Of a DNA stretch of 64,000 nucleotides, positions 1 through 7,908 are shown in pieces (position 1 is the stretch's first letter; every line of letters starts with the position of its first letter). A program made the position numbers and the translations under genes. The notes under the pieces are model-generated. The model did not search any database and had not been told where the DNA came from. It saw only the letters and a program-made list of their open reading frames with translations. The DNA is taken from NCBI RefSeq assembly GCF_900696085.1, contig NZ_CAADFC020000012.1, positions 124,001 through 188,000 of the forward strand, given 5' to 3'. The stretch comes from Bradyrhizobium ivorense. Lineage in GTDB: Bacteria; Pseudomonadota; Alphaproteobacteria; Rhizobiales; Xanthobacteraceae.

Positions 1-552
1 GCCTACGAGCTCGCCGTGCCGGCGACGTTCGGCGACGCGGCGATCCGGGCAATCATGGATGCTGGAGCCGGATACGGCGCGGTCCCCTACGGCACCGAAG
101 CGCTCGGCGTCATGCGCATCGAGAAGGGACATGTCGCCGGCAACGAGCTCAACGGCACAACCACCGCAGCGGATCTCGGCCTCGGCCGCATGATGTCGCA
201 GAAGAAGGACTTCATTGGACGGGTTCTGGCACAGCGCCCTGGCTTGACCGCCGCCGACCGGCCGGCCCTGGTCGGCATCAGACCCGTCGATCGCGGCGAA
301 CGGCTCCGCGCCGGCGCGCACTTCCTCGCGCCGGGTGCCGCGGCGACCATGAAGCACGACGAAGGATACGTCACCTCCGTCGCCTTCTCTCCGATGCTCG
401 GGCACTGGATCGGGCTCGGCTTGCTCAAGCATGGCCCCTCCCGCTACGGCCAGCATGTGCGCGCCTATGATCCGGTCCGGAACGGCGACATCCTGGTCGA
501 GGTGGTGCCGCCGGTCTTCCTCGACCCCGAAGGAAAAAATCTCCATGGCTGA
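1..552 (+). CDS. Sarcosine oxidase alpha / N-methylglutamate dehydrogenase large subunit, C-terminal part
   Basis: The reading frame is open from base 1, so only the last 183 residues are present. They match the C-terminal aminomethyltransferase (GcvT-like) half of heterotetrameric sarcosine oxidase alpha subunits, which passes the oxidised methyl group to tetrahydrofolate. Recognisable family segments are YGTEALGVMRIEKGH and GNELNGTTTAADLGLG. The stop overlaps the next gene by 8 bases. In methylamine users the same family supplies N-methylglutamate dehydrogenase (MgdC). Because mgsABC-gmaS lie 13 kb away in the same window, I infer that role over true sarcosine oxidase, but sequence alone does not separate the two. 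Confidence 0.85.
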   Translation, partial: AYELAVPATFGDAAIRAIMDAGAGYGAVPYGTEALGVMRIEKGHVAGNELNGTTTAADLGLGRMMSQKKDFIGRVLAQRPGLTAADRPALVGIRPVDRGERLRAGAHFLAPGAAATMKHDEGYVTSVAFSPMLGHWIGLGLLKHGPSRYGQHVRAYDPVRNGDILVEVVPPVFLDPEGKNLHG

Positions 553-1153
553 GCTGTCGCCGACATCCGCTTTGTCTTCAGTCCCGCGCGGCGCGCCAGG
601 CGGCGGGGTGACGATCATGGAGCGTCGCGGTCTCGCGCTCATGACCATGCAGGCCCGCCGGGGACAGGAGCACGCCCTGCGCTCGCGCATTGCGCAGTCC
701 TGCCAGGCGGATCTGCCGGAGCGCCCCGCCTTCGTGACAGGTCGCGACATCGCATTCGTCGGCCTCGGCCCGCAAACCTGGTTCGTCATGAGCGAGGCCG
801 ACACGCCGGCTTTCCATGCCTCTTTCAGGTCGCTGGTAGGCGGGACGGCGTCGATATCGGATCAGAGCGGCGGTTACGCGGTGTTTCGGGTCGGCGGCAG
901 GGCGACCAGGGAGGCCCTCGCCAAGGGATTCCCGATCGATCTCGACGGACGCGCATTCAACAGCGGCGACGCCGCCACCACGATCGTGTCCCATATCGGC
1001 GCCACGATCTGGCGACGCGAGGACGCGCCTGACGGGAGTGCCTGCTTCGAGATCAGCCTGTTCCGCAGCCTCGCGCGCAGCTTTTGGCACTGGTTCTCCG
1101 AAAGCGCCGCCGAATACGGTTTGACCTGGCAGGATCTGCCAGCCGATCTGTGA
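545..1153 (+). CDS. Sarcosine oxidase gamma / N-methylglutamate dehydrogenase small subunit
   Basis: This 202-aa protein resembles SoxG, the gamma subunit of heterotetrameric sarcosine oxidase. It is GcvT-related and structural rather than catalytic. The ATG at 545 is chosen because it overlaps the upstream alpha-subunit gene by 8 bases, as expected for translational coupling; an upstream in-frame start would run deep inside that gene. The order alpha-gamma is the usual end of soxBDAG or mgdABCD operons, so the beta and delta genes should lie just left of the window. In an N-methylglutamate pathway it would be MgdD. Confidence 0.75.
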   Translation: MAELSPTSALSSVPRGAPGGGVTIMERRGLALMTMQARRGQEHALRSRIAQSCQADLPERPAFVTGRDIAFVGLGPQTWFVMSEADTPAFHASFRSLVGGTASISDQSGGYAVFRVGGRATREALAKGFPIDLDGRAFNSGDAATTIVSHIGATIWRREDAPDGSACFEISLFRSLARSFWHWFSESAAEYGLTWQDLPADL

Positions 1154-1180
1154 AATCCTTCAACACCGTCGATCCGCACC

Positions 1181-2041
1181 ATGACCGCCAGCAGTTATAT
1201 TTTGACGTTCTCCTGTCCGAACCGGCCCGGCATTGTCGCCGCGGTGGCGCGAACGCTGTTCGACGTGGGCGGTAATATTCAGGAAGCCCATCAGTATGAT
1301 GACGTCGAGACCAATCTCTTCTTCGCGCGCATCCGCTTCAACTTCGTCGCGAACGACAACTTGACCGCTTGCCGGGTCGCGCTGTCGGAACTGGCCGAGG
1401 GCCTGACCATGCAATGGAAGCTGCGCGCAACGTCGGACAAGGCGCGGGTTCTGATCCTGGTGTCACGTTTCGACCACTGCCTCGCCGACCTGCTCTACCG
1501 CTGGCGCATCGGCGAACTCGCGATCGACATCTCCGGCATTGTCTCCAATCATCCCGGCGAAACCTACGTCCACCACGATCTGAGCGGTATCGCCTTCGAT
1601 CATCTCCCGGTTACACCGCAGACAAAGGAGCAGCAGGAAGCGAGGATCTGGCAAATCGTCGAGGACCGGCAGATCGACCTCGTCGTGCTCGCGCGCTACA
1701 TGCAGATCCTGTCCGACGACCTCTCGACCCGGCTCGCCGGGCGATGCATCAATATCCACCATTCATTCCTGCCGGGCTTCAAGGGTGCCAAGCCCTATCA
1801 TCAGGCGCATGGTCGCGGGGTCAAGCTGATCGGCGCCACGGCGCACTATGTCACGGCCGACCTCGACGAGGGCCCGATCATCGAGCAGGACGTCGAGCGC
1901 ATCTCCCATCAGGACCGGCCGGACGATCTCGTGCGCAAGGGCCGCGATATCGAGCGGCGCGTGCTGTCACGCGCCGTGTTCTGGCACATCGACGGCCGCG
2001 TGCTTCTCAACGGACGAAAGACGGTGGTTTTCAGGGATTGA
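1181..2041 (+). CDS. purU: Formyltetrahydrofolate deformylase
   Basis: PurU hydrolyses 10-formyl-THF to formate and THF. The 286-aa protein has an N-terminal ACT domain (about residues 5-85, starting SYILTFSCPNRPGIVAAVA) and a C-terminal formyltransferase-fold domain. The catalytic Asn-His-Asp set is visible in INIHHSFLPGFKGAKPY and in DLDEGPII. It starts 27 bases after the gamma-subunit gene and ends 2 bases before folD, so soxAG-purU-folD is one operon. In C1-releasing demethylation pathways this enzyme recycles THF and discards the methyl carbon as formate. Confidence 0.93.
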   Translation: MTASSYILTFSCPNRPGIVAAVARTLFDVGGNIQEAHQYDDVETNLFFARIRFNFVANDNLTACRVALSELAEGLTMQWKLRATSDKARVLILVSRFDHCLADLLYRWRIGELAIDISGIVSNHPGETYVHHDLSGIAFDHLPVTPQTKEQQEARIWQIVEDRQIDLVVLARYMQILSDDLSTRLAGRCINIHHSFLPGFKGAKPYHQAHGRGVKLIGATAHYVTADLDEGPIIEQDVERISHQDRPDDLVRKGRDIERRVLSRAVFWHIDGRVLLNGRKTVVFRD

Positions 2042-2043
2042 AA

Positions 2044-3144
2044 ATGCAGGCAAGCACCATCGACGGCAAGGCGATCGCGGACAAAGTGCGGGCGGAGCTC
2101 GCCATCGACGTCGCGCAGTGGGCTGCGCATGCCGGCCGCAGGCCGGGCCTCGCCGTCGTGCTGGTCGGCAACGATCCGGCTAGCGAGGTCTATGTCGGAT
2201 CCAAAGCGCGCCAGACCGTCGCAGTCGGCATGCGATCCTTTGAGCACCGGCTGCCGGCCGAGACATCGCAGACGGAGCTGCTTGCGCTGATCGCGCGACT
2301 GAATGCCGACGATACCGTCGACGGGATCTTGGTGCAGCTACCGCTCCCCGTCCATATCCGGTCCGACTTGGTGATCCGCGCCATCGATCCCGCCAAGGAC
2401 GTCGACGGCTTCCATCCCGAGAATGCCGGGCGGCTGACAAGCGGATTGACCGGCTTGGTTCCCTGCACGCCGCTCGGCTGCATGCTGCTGCTGCGATCGG
2501 TGGAGCCCACGCCCGTCGGATTGCACGCCGTGGTTATCGGCCGCTCGAATATCGTCGGCAGGCCGATCGCACAACTCCTTCTCCAGGCCGACTGCACGGT
2601 AACGACCGCGCATTCCCGAAGCCGCGAACTGCCGGAGCTATGCCGGATGGCCGACATCCTCATCGCGGCGGTCGGTCGCCCCGAGCTGGTGCGCGGCGAC
2701 TGGATCAAGCCCGGCGCGATCGTCATCGACGTCGGCATCAACCGGTTGCCCGCAGCGGGCGCGGCAAAGGGACGGCTGGTTGGAGATGTCGCGTTCGCCG
2801 AAGCCGTGGCTGTCGCGCGGGCCATTACGCCCGTGCCGGGCGGGGTCGGCCCGATGACGATCGCCTGCCTGTTGCACAATACGCTTCAGGCAGCACGGCC
2901 CGTCTACGGATTAGCTGAACTGCAGGCTCGCCATACCGGTCAGACCGTCAGCGCGGCCGTCTGCGGGCTGCTGCGCTCGCCAAGACGGCGGCGGCCTTCC
3001 CGCTTCTCGTCCTCGCTCATACTCCGCACGAGTTCTTCAAGCTCCGCCATGGCGAGGCCGACACCGTGCCTGGCAGCCGCGCTGAGCCAGACAAAAGCCT
3101 CGATACGGTCGACCGTGGTGCCTCGTCCCCTGGCACAGCAATAA
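2044..3144 (+). CDS. folD: Methylenetetrahydrofolate dehydrogenase/cyclohydrolase with antisense C-terminal tail
   Basis: FolD converts 5,10-methylene-THF to 10-formyl-THF with NADP. Tyr50 and Lys54 (in SEVYVGSKARQ) fit the catalytic pair, DVDGFHPENAGRLT is the substrate loop, GRSNIVGRPIAQLL is the nucleotide-binding loop, and TPVPGGVGPMTIA is the C-terminal signature. The family usually ends near residue 290-300, but here the frame continues to 366 aa. The extra roughly 70 residues are Arg/Ser rich and run antisense through the last 205 bases of the convergent Sel1 gene. That suggests the original stop was lost. It lies 2 bases after purU, and together they turn methylene-THF into formate. 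Confidence 0.92.
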   Translation: MQASTIDGKAIADKVRAELAIDVAQWAAHAGRRPGLAVVLVGNDPASEVYVGSKARQTVAVGMRSFEHRLPAETSQTELLALIARLNADDTVDGILVQLPLPVHIRSDLVIRAIDPAKDVDGFHPENAGRLTSGLTGLVPCTPLGCMLLLRSVEPTPVGLHAVVIGRSNIVGRPIAQLLLQADCTVTTAHSRSRELPELCRMADILIAAVGRPELVRGDWIKPGAIVIDVGINRLPAAGAAKGRLVGDVAFAEAVAVARAITPVPGGVGPMTIACLLHNTLQAARPVYGLAELQARHTGQTVSAAVCGLLRSPRRRRPSRFSSSLILRTSSSSSAMARPTPCLAAALSQTKASIRSTVVPRPLAQQ

Positions 3145-3584
3145 CCAAGCCGAGCCTGCGATGGATAATGCCCGGCCATCGCTGCGCGCCGATACCACTC
3201 GACAGCCCGCGGCATGTCGATCGCAACACCCTGTCCCTTGGTCAGCAACGCGGCGTAGTTGAACTGCCCGAGGACATCGCCCTGCTCGGCCGCCTGGCGA
3301 AACCAGGAGGCGGCCAGCGCCAGGTCCGCGACGATCCCCTCTCCCTTCGCATACATCGCTCCGACATTGTTGGCGGCGAGCGGATTGCCCTTCTCGGCGG
3401 CACGCAGGTACAGCCCAAAGGCATGCGAAGCGTCACGGTCGACACCCAACCCGTTGGCATAGAGAGACCCAAGCCATGCCTCGGCCTGGGCGTCTCCCGC
3501 TTGCGCCAACGGTTCCCAGATTTGTCGGGCCTTCCCGTAGTCGCGTTCCAGAAAAGCGGCTTCACCATCGCTCGCGGTCGGCAT
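2940..3584 (-). CDS. Sel1-repeat (tetratricopeptide-like) protein
   Basis: This 214-aa helical-repeat protein has at least four SLR-type units. Examples are the segments around GDAQAEAWLGSLYANGLG, GNPLAANNVGAMYAKGEG, GDVLGQFNYAALLTKGQG and GHYPSQARLGYCCARGRG. Such repeats serve as protein-protein scaffolds, and no catalytic domain or signal peptide is visible. The ATG at 3584 has a GGAGAG ribosome-binding site and is preferred over an upstream start that would sit inside the preceding gene. It is the last gene of the leftward amide operon, 10 bases after the 101-aa gene, and its 3' end overlaps folD tail to tail by 205 bases. Its partner is unknown. Confidence 0.8.
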   Translation of the reverse strand: MPTASDGEAAFLERDYGKARQIWEPLAQAGDAQAEAWLGSLYANGLGVDRDASHAFGLYLRAAEKGNPLAANNVGAMYAKGEGIVADLALAASWFRQAAEQGDVLGQFNYAALLTKGQGVAIDMPRAVEWYRRAAMAGHYPSQARLGYCCARGRGTTVDRIEAFVWLSAAARHGVGLAMAELEELVRSMSEDEKREGRRRLGERSSPQTAALTV

Positions 3585-3594
3585 GGGACTCTCC

Positions 3595-3900
3595 TTACTG
3601 GCGGGTGTGGGGGGCCATCTTGAACAGGTAGACGCAGTCAAACTCGTTCGTCTCGCCTTCGGGCGGGACACCGGCCGTCTTCAGATGTTGGACGAAGTAG
3701 TCGTAGACCGTCCGCGCGGCCCTGTGCGTGAGCAATTGCTTGTATAGCCAGGGATCCTCGCCGGTGCGGACACCGTGCTTGTCGAACAGCGTCTCCTTGG
3801 GGGTGTCGGAAATGCCGACACACCAATGCGGGAACGACTGGTCGAACTCCTTGATGTAGGCGAGAAACTCGTACTTGACCTGTTGGACGCTGAAGACCAT
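3595..3900 (-). CDS. Unrecognised 101-aa protein of the amide operon
   Basis: I cannot assign a family with confidence. The 101-aa product is soluble with no signal peptide. The segment HWCVGISDTPKETLFDKHGV is faintly reminiscent of the core of small GIY-YIG-like proteins (a pattern of W-x-V-G-I-x then L-F-x-x-H), followed by a Tyr/His-rich helix near YKQLLTHRAARTVYDYF and a strand FDCVYLFK. That resemblance is weak and could be chance. Position is the best clue: it starts 12 bases after the Rieske-like gene and ends 10 bases before the Sel1-repeat gene, so it is co-transcribed with the amidohydrolase genes. Confidence 0.65.
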   Translation of the reverse strand: MVFSVQQVKYEFLAYIKEFDQSFPHWCVGISDTPKETLFDKHGVRTGEDPWLYKQLLTHRAARTVYDYFVQHLKTAGVPPEGETNEFDCVYLFKMAPHTRQ

Positions 3901-3912
3901 GTGTGGGCTCCG

Positions 3913-4947
3913 TCACGCATGCATCAATGGGGCATTCCAGTAGGAGACGTGACGCTCGGCGATACGCTGCATCAGCAACTGATTGAACTGCCAGCCGGCG
4001 CGGCTGCGCTCCGTCGTCTCCCCCGACAAGCACAATTCGATATCGCCCTGTCGCGACGTCGCCTCCGCGGCGGCTTTCTCAAGCAGCCGCAGGAGCACGC
4101 CGCAGGCAGCGTCATGTTCGGCGTACGACAGATCGGGGCGACTGAAGAAAGAAAGCCGCCACAACGTCTGGTCCATCGCCGTGGGCTGAAGCACGATCGC
4201 GAGCGTGGCGTGCCGCGTCCTGATCAACACCAGATTCGGAAAGCACCACTCCGACGCAACGTGGTTGACGGCTCCGCCTCCCGCCTCGTAGGAGCGCGCA
4301 ACATCCACCAGGGCTGCGCCCGCCAGCTTCCAGTTGGACCGGTGCTCCTGCCAATGCCCGCTGAGCCTCACCAGATTCTGCGGCCAGACAGGCTGGTCGA
4401 ATTGACGCTCGACGTCGGGAGTCGGATCGATATTGGCAAATATGAGCGGACCGGAGGTTTTCACCTTCGCCGGAATCAGCCGCTCCGGCACTGCGCCGAG
4501 ATACTGCCCCATCTGCGGCGCCAGCTCCGTCAGGACGCCACCTTGAATGACGTCGCGGTCACGGCTGTAGCCGCAGGACGTGTACGAGCATTTGGTCTTC
4601 TTCCCGGTCCGGCACTGCGCTGGAATGGCGCGGCACCCGCCGTGCTGCGCCTTGTTGAAGCGTCCGATCAGCGAGCCATCCTCCTGCCTCTGCACGTGAA
4701 TGGCATGCTGCCCGATCGTGTACGGCAGGAGATCGTGGGGCTCACCGATCTCCGGCGCGGAACCGACACAGACCCAGTCGCGGGTCCAGACTTTCTCATT
4801 CTCGAGCCGCTGAAACACCTCCGAAGTATAGGCCCGTCGCGGCAGCATGATCGCAAGGCCAAACGGTGCACGACAGGCGGAATAAAGCCGGGCGTCGAGA
4901 AAATCGACGCCCTCGTCGATATAGATGGTTTCGGGATGAGTAAGCAT
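3913..4947 (-). CDS. Rieske-oxygenase-like protein lacking canonical Rieske and mononuclear-iron ligands
   Basis: This 344-aa protein aligns by pattern with alpha subunits of Rieske oxygenases of the glycine-betaine monooxygenase type: residues 35-100 (LPRRAYTSEVFQRLENEKVW and WVCVGSAPEIGEPHDL) and the NWKL motif at 205-208. The usual C-x-H...C-x-x-H cluster is not intact. The first Cys is Ala100, followed by His102, and the second motif reads C-S-Y-T with Thr123 in place of His. Extra cysteines are present at 105, 112 and 125. The two histidines expected shortly after NWKL are absent. It may bind a different metal or be a structural subunit. ATG 4947 is preferred over TTG 4980. It follows the amidohydrolase large subunit by 63 bases. 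Confidence 0.7.
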   Translation of the reverse strand: MLTHPETIYIDEGVDFLDARLYSACRAPFGLAIMLPRRAYTSEVFQRLENEKVWTRDWVCVGSAPEIGEPHDLLPYTIGQHAIHVQRQEDGSLIGRFNKAQHGGCRAIPAQCRTGKKTKCSYTSCGYSRDRDVIQGGVLTELAPQMGQYLGAVPERLIPAKVKTSGPLIFANIDPTPDVERQFDQPVWPQNLVRLSGHWQEHRSNWKLAGAALVDVARSYEAGGGAVNHVASEWCFPNLVLIRTRHATLAIVLQPTAMDQTLWRLSFFSRPDLSYAEHDAACGVLLRLLEKAAAEATSRQGDIELCLSGETTERSRAGWQFNQLLMQRIAERHVSYWNAPLMHA

Positions 4948-5010
4948 GCGGCGCCCCGTTGAGCGGGGGCGGCGCCGCAACGGCCCGCCCCGTTCTGCTG
5001 GTGATGAGTG

Positions 5011-7410
5011 CTATTTGCGCGCCTTGTTCATCGGCGGATCGTAGTCCGCGCGACCGCGATGAGCGATGGCGGCCGGATCCGGCATCGGCAGCGGACCATC
5101 CGCCATGAAGCGGTTGAGGACGTTGCCGACCAGCGTCGAGATATTGTTGTCGCCGTTGTTCCAGGGCAGTGCGCCGCAGAACGCGATCGACGAGAAAGCG
5201 AACGACGCGCCGCCATTCGGCGTCTCATGATAAGCAATGTCCGAGCGCACGCGCGGATGCTGGGTGCCGTCAAGCCCCTGCTGATTGAAGCCGTAGTCCT
5301 CCATGACCAGCAGGTATCCTTCGGTATGCCGACCGGCCGACGTCGCGACAACCAGTGTATGCGGCGGGCTGCCGAGCATGGTGTCGACGATGTCCAGCTC
5401 GGTGCCGGCGGCACCGCCGCCGACCAGACCGAAATTGCCGAGTTTCTCGTCGTAGTTGATGCCCTCGAATGCCCAAGCGACCCGCGCATCGTTGCTCTCC
5501 GGCGTTCGTGAATAGCACGAGGAGATGTCGAACCCTTCCGACGACATGCCGGTGCCGGCCACGGTGTGCAGGTAGCGGCCGCGGAAGCGCCACATGCCTC
5601 CGAGCTCGCCGGTGCCCTGATGGTAGTATTCGCCGGGATCGGCGCGCCAGGTGCGGATACCGCTCTCGCAACGTCGCATCTCCGTCATGACGCCGCGGCC
5701 GAGGCCATCATAGGCCGGATGGTAGGAATGGACCCAATACCAGCCGTCGGCGCCCATATACATGAAGCGTCCACCGCGCTGCATGTAGTTGTGCAGCGCG
5801 TCGAGCTGCGGGCCGCTGTTGTGCTCGGGATGCGAGCCCGTGATGATCACATTGTAGTTCTCGAGCCGCGCAAGGCCGTCATAGGTTACGTCCTCGTCGG
5901 TGATCACGTCGTACTCGTAACCCTTCTTCTCCAGCCAGTAGATCATGTGGAGATCGGCCGGATACTGCCATGGCGCCTGCGCGAGGAAATGATCGTATTT
6001 CGGCCGGATGCTCAGGATCGGGCGCAGCCGCGATGACAGGCAAAGCCCGCTGCCGTCAGTATGAGTATCGTAGATCGATCCGCCATATTCGCGGTGTTCC
6101 GAGAGGAACATGTTCTGCTGCTGCATAATCGGCACGCGATAGACCAGCAGCTCGGCGCCGCCGGCATTGTTCGCAAGGTGCTCGTTCGCGTAGGCCATGT
6201 AGCTGATGCTGGGCACCATGAAGGCGATCTTGGCGGTCTCCTCGCCGACACGCGGCACGACCCAGAACGGGATGTAGTCCTCAGCTCCGTCCTGCGAGGT
6301 CAGCTTCGCCGCATAGAACTTGCTGCTGGTACCCTTTGGCACCGACCATTCGAAGCTGACCTGCCATCGGGCGTTGTCGATGTCGTCGTCGTGGAAATGG
6401 ATGGCGCCGTACTGTTCCGGCGCGGTCTTCCAGTCGAACACCTGGCCTTCCCAATTGTAGCCGGTCATCGCACGTGTCGGGCAATTCACGATGGTCGCAT
6501 CGAACAGATACGGCCCCTTGTCCTTGCCGACCAGCGTGTTGATGCCGTCGGAGAAATCCCAGGATGCGACGATCGCCTCGGAGAGCTTGCCGGTCGGACC
6601 CGAGTTCCTCCGTTCCGTGAGACCCGGTTGCGCACCGAGCTTCATGGTCTCGATCTCGAGCCGGCTGAGAGCGCGGTTGCAGACCCGCGGGCTGTCGATC
6701 TTGCCGTTGTAGTGCCCCTTGATGAGAGTGCCGGACGGAACCGACGCCCTGGCCTGCGGCGCATCGCTGAGTGCACCACAATAGCCGGCGATCACGGTCG
6801 GCGTGCCCGGCGTGTAGGCGAGCTTGGTCGACAGCTTCTTGCTGACGGGCGGGATCTCCGGATCGAGCGCGTACACGACCTGCGGCTCGTGGTAGAGCGC
6901 CGCTTCGCCGGTCTTGCCGTCGAACGTCGCCGCGATGAAGTGCCAGGCGTGATCGCGCAGCGGAGCACCGGTCGTGATGACCTGGTCGTTGACGCGGAAT
7001 TCGACGCAACCCTCCTCGTTGATGAAGAGACCGTAGCCCTTGCCGTCAAGCCATTTCGTGACGAGGCCCTGGGCACCGTGCTTCCAGTACTTCGGATGGG
7101 TCTTCGGCGTGGTCGGCCAGATCCAGCATTGCAGCGTCACGCTCTCCAGGCAGAACTGCGGCTTGTCCACGACGAAGCCGTAGGAGCCGCTGTAGATCTC
7201 CTGTTTCAGGCCCTTGTAGGTGCCGTTGCAGGCGGCTTCGATCTTCTCCTCGATGAATCCGGGCCCGCGTGGATTGGTGTCCGCATGGATCATCTTGACG
7301 ATCTCGACCTTGTATTCGGCCGGACCGTCGCAGTTCACATAGAACTTGATCGTGTCTCCCGGGTGCACGCTGAATTTGTCCGCGTACCCCGTGATCTTCA
7401 TCCAACTCAT
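5011..7410 (-). CDS. N,N-dimethylformamidase-type large (beta) subunit
   Basis: This 799-aa protein matches the large subunit of N,N-dimethylformamidase, which hydrolyses DMF to dimethylamine and formate. An N-terminal region is followed by a concanavalin/LamG-like domain (about 85-250, starting ESVTLQCWIWPTTP) and a large catalytic domain. From recollection of the Paracoccus enzyme, iron is held by two tyrosines and a glutamate with a nearby histidine. Plausible counterparts here are Tyr407 (in SYMAYANEH), Tyr447 (in GGSIYDTHTD), Glu529 and His527 (in GSHPEH). The ATG at 7410 has a GAGGG ribosome-binding site. The small-subunit gene lies 40 bases upstream. The true substrate may be another small N-alkyl amide. 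Confidence 0.85.
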   Translation of the reverse strand: MSWMKITGYADKFSVHPGDTIKFYVNCDGPAEYKVEIVKMIHADTNPRGPGFIEEKIEAACNGTYKGLKQEIYSGSYGFVVDKPQFCLESVTLQCWIWPTTPKTHPKYWKHGAQGLVTKWLDGKGYGLFINEEGCVEFRVNDQVITTGAPLRDHAWHFIAATFDGKTGEAALYHEPQVVYALDPEIPPVSKKLSTKLAYTPGTPTVIAGYCGALSDAPQARASVPSGTLIKGHYNGKIDSPRVCNRALSRLEIETMKLGAQPGLTERRNSGPTGKLSEAIVASWDFSDGINTLVGKDKGPYLFDATIVNCPTRAMTGYNWEGQVFDWKTAPEQYGAIHFHDDDIDNARWQVSFEWSVPKGTSSKFYAAKLTSQDGAEDYIPFWVVPRVGEETAKIAFMVPSISYMAYANEHLANNAGGAELLVYRVPIMQQQNMFLSEHREYGGSIYDTHTDGSGLCLSSRLRPILSIRPKYDHFLAQAPWQYPADLHMIYWLEKKGYEYDVITDEDVTYDGLARLENYNVIITGSHPEHNSGPQLDALHNYMQRGGRFMYMGADGWYWVHSYHPAYDGLGRGVMTEMRRCESGIRTWRADPGEYYHQGTGELGGMWRFRGRYLHTVAGTGMSSEGFDISSCYSRTPESNDARVAWAFEGINYDEKLGNFGLVGGGAAGTELDIVDTMLGSPPHTLVVATSAGRHTEGYLLVMEDYGFNQQGLDGTQHPRVRSDIAYHETPNGGASFAFSSIAFCGALPWNNGDNNISTLVGNVLNRFMADGPLPMPDPAAIAHRGRADYDPPMNKARK

Positions 7411-7450
7411 CTTCGTGCCCTCAATCGTAGACGTTTCGCTTCGATACCAA

Positions 7451-7891
7451 TCAGGTCACAGTCCACATGTCGTCGCGGCGCTTCCATCCTTCGCGGAAGT
7501 GTTCCGGAAATCCGTCCTGTTCCGGATATTCTTCGAGCCGCATCAGGAAGATGTCGTGTTGCGGGTCCTGTTCGTTGTCGTAGACCTTGTCATTCACGAA
7601 CTCGGGCGGAACGCCGCGGATGCCCGACAGCCGCGCGATACGCCATTCCTTCTCGACCTTGGTGCAGACGACGACGAGCTTGCCCTTGGCCGGAGCGGCG
7701 CGCATCCGCAGCAAGACGCGATTGAGCTGGAAGTCTTCGTGGATTCCACCGGTGACCGTCGTGGTGTCGCCGGGCGTCGCACATTTGAGCACGCTGTTGC
7801 CAGCCACGCCCTTCATCGAGTCGATGCACTCCTTGTGCTCCTTGATCATGCGCTGCGCATCGGGCGTTGACGGTCGCGGTATCGGAATCAT
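7451..7891 (-). CDS. N,N-dimethylformamidase-type small (alpha) subunit
   Basis: This 146-aa protein is recognised by its C-terminal half, whose pattern EKEWRIARLSGIRGVPPEF then HDIFLMRLEE resembles the small subunit of Paracoccus-type dimethylformamidase (about 130 aa), which packs against the large subunit. The start at 7891 is preferred because it has a GGAG 11 bases upstream and lies clear of the ATPase gene ending at 7909; a longer reading would run deep into that gene. The order small-large is the same as in known dmfA1-dmfA2 loci. The product is cytoplasmic, with no signal peptide. Confidence 0.75.
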   Translation of the reverse strand: MIPIPRPSTPDAQRMIKEHKECIDSMKGVAGNSVLKCATPGDTTTVTGGIHEDFQLNRVLLRMRAAPAKGKLVVVCTKVEKEWRIARLSGIRGVPPEFVNDKVYDNEQDPQHDIFLMRLEEYPEQDGFPEHFREGWKRRDDMWTVT

Positions 7892-7908
7892 CGGTCTGCT
7901 CCGGTTGG

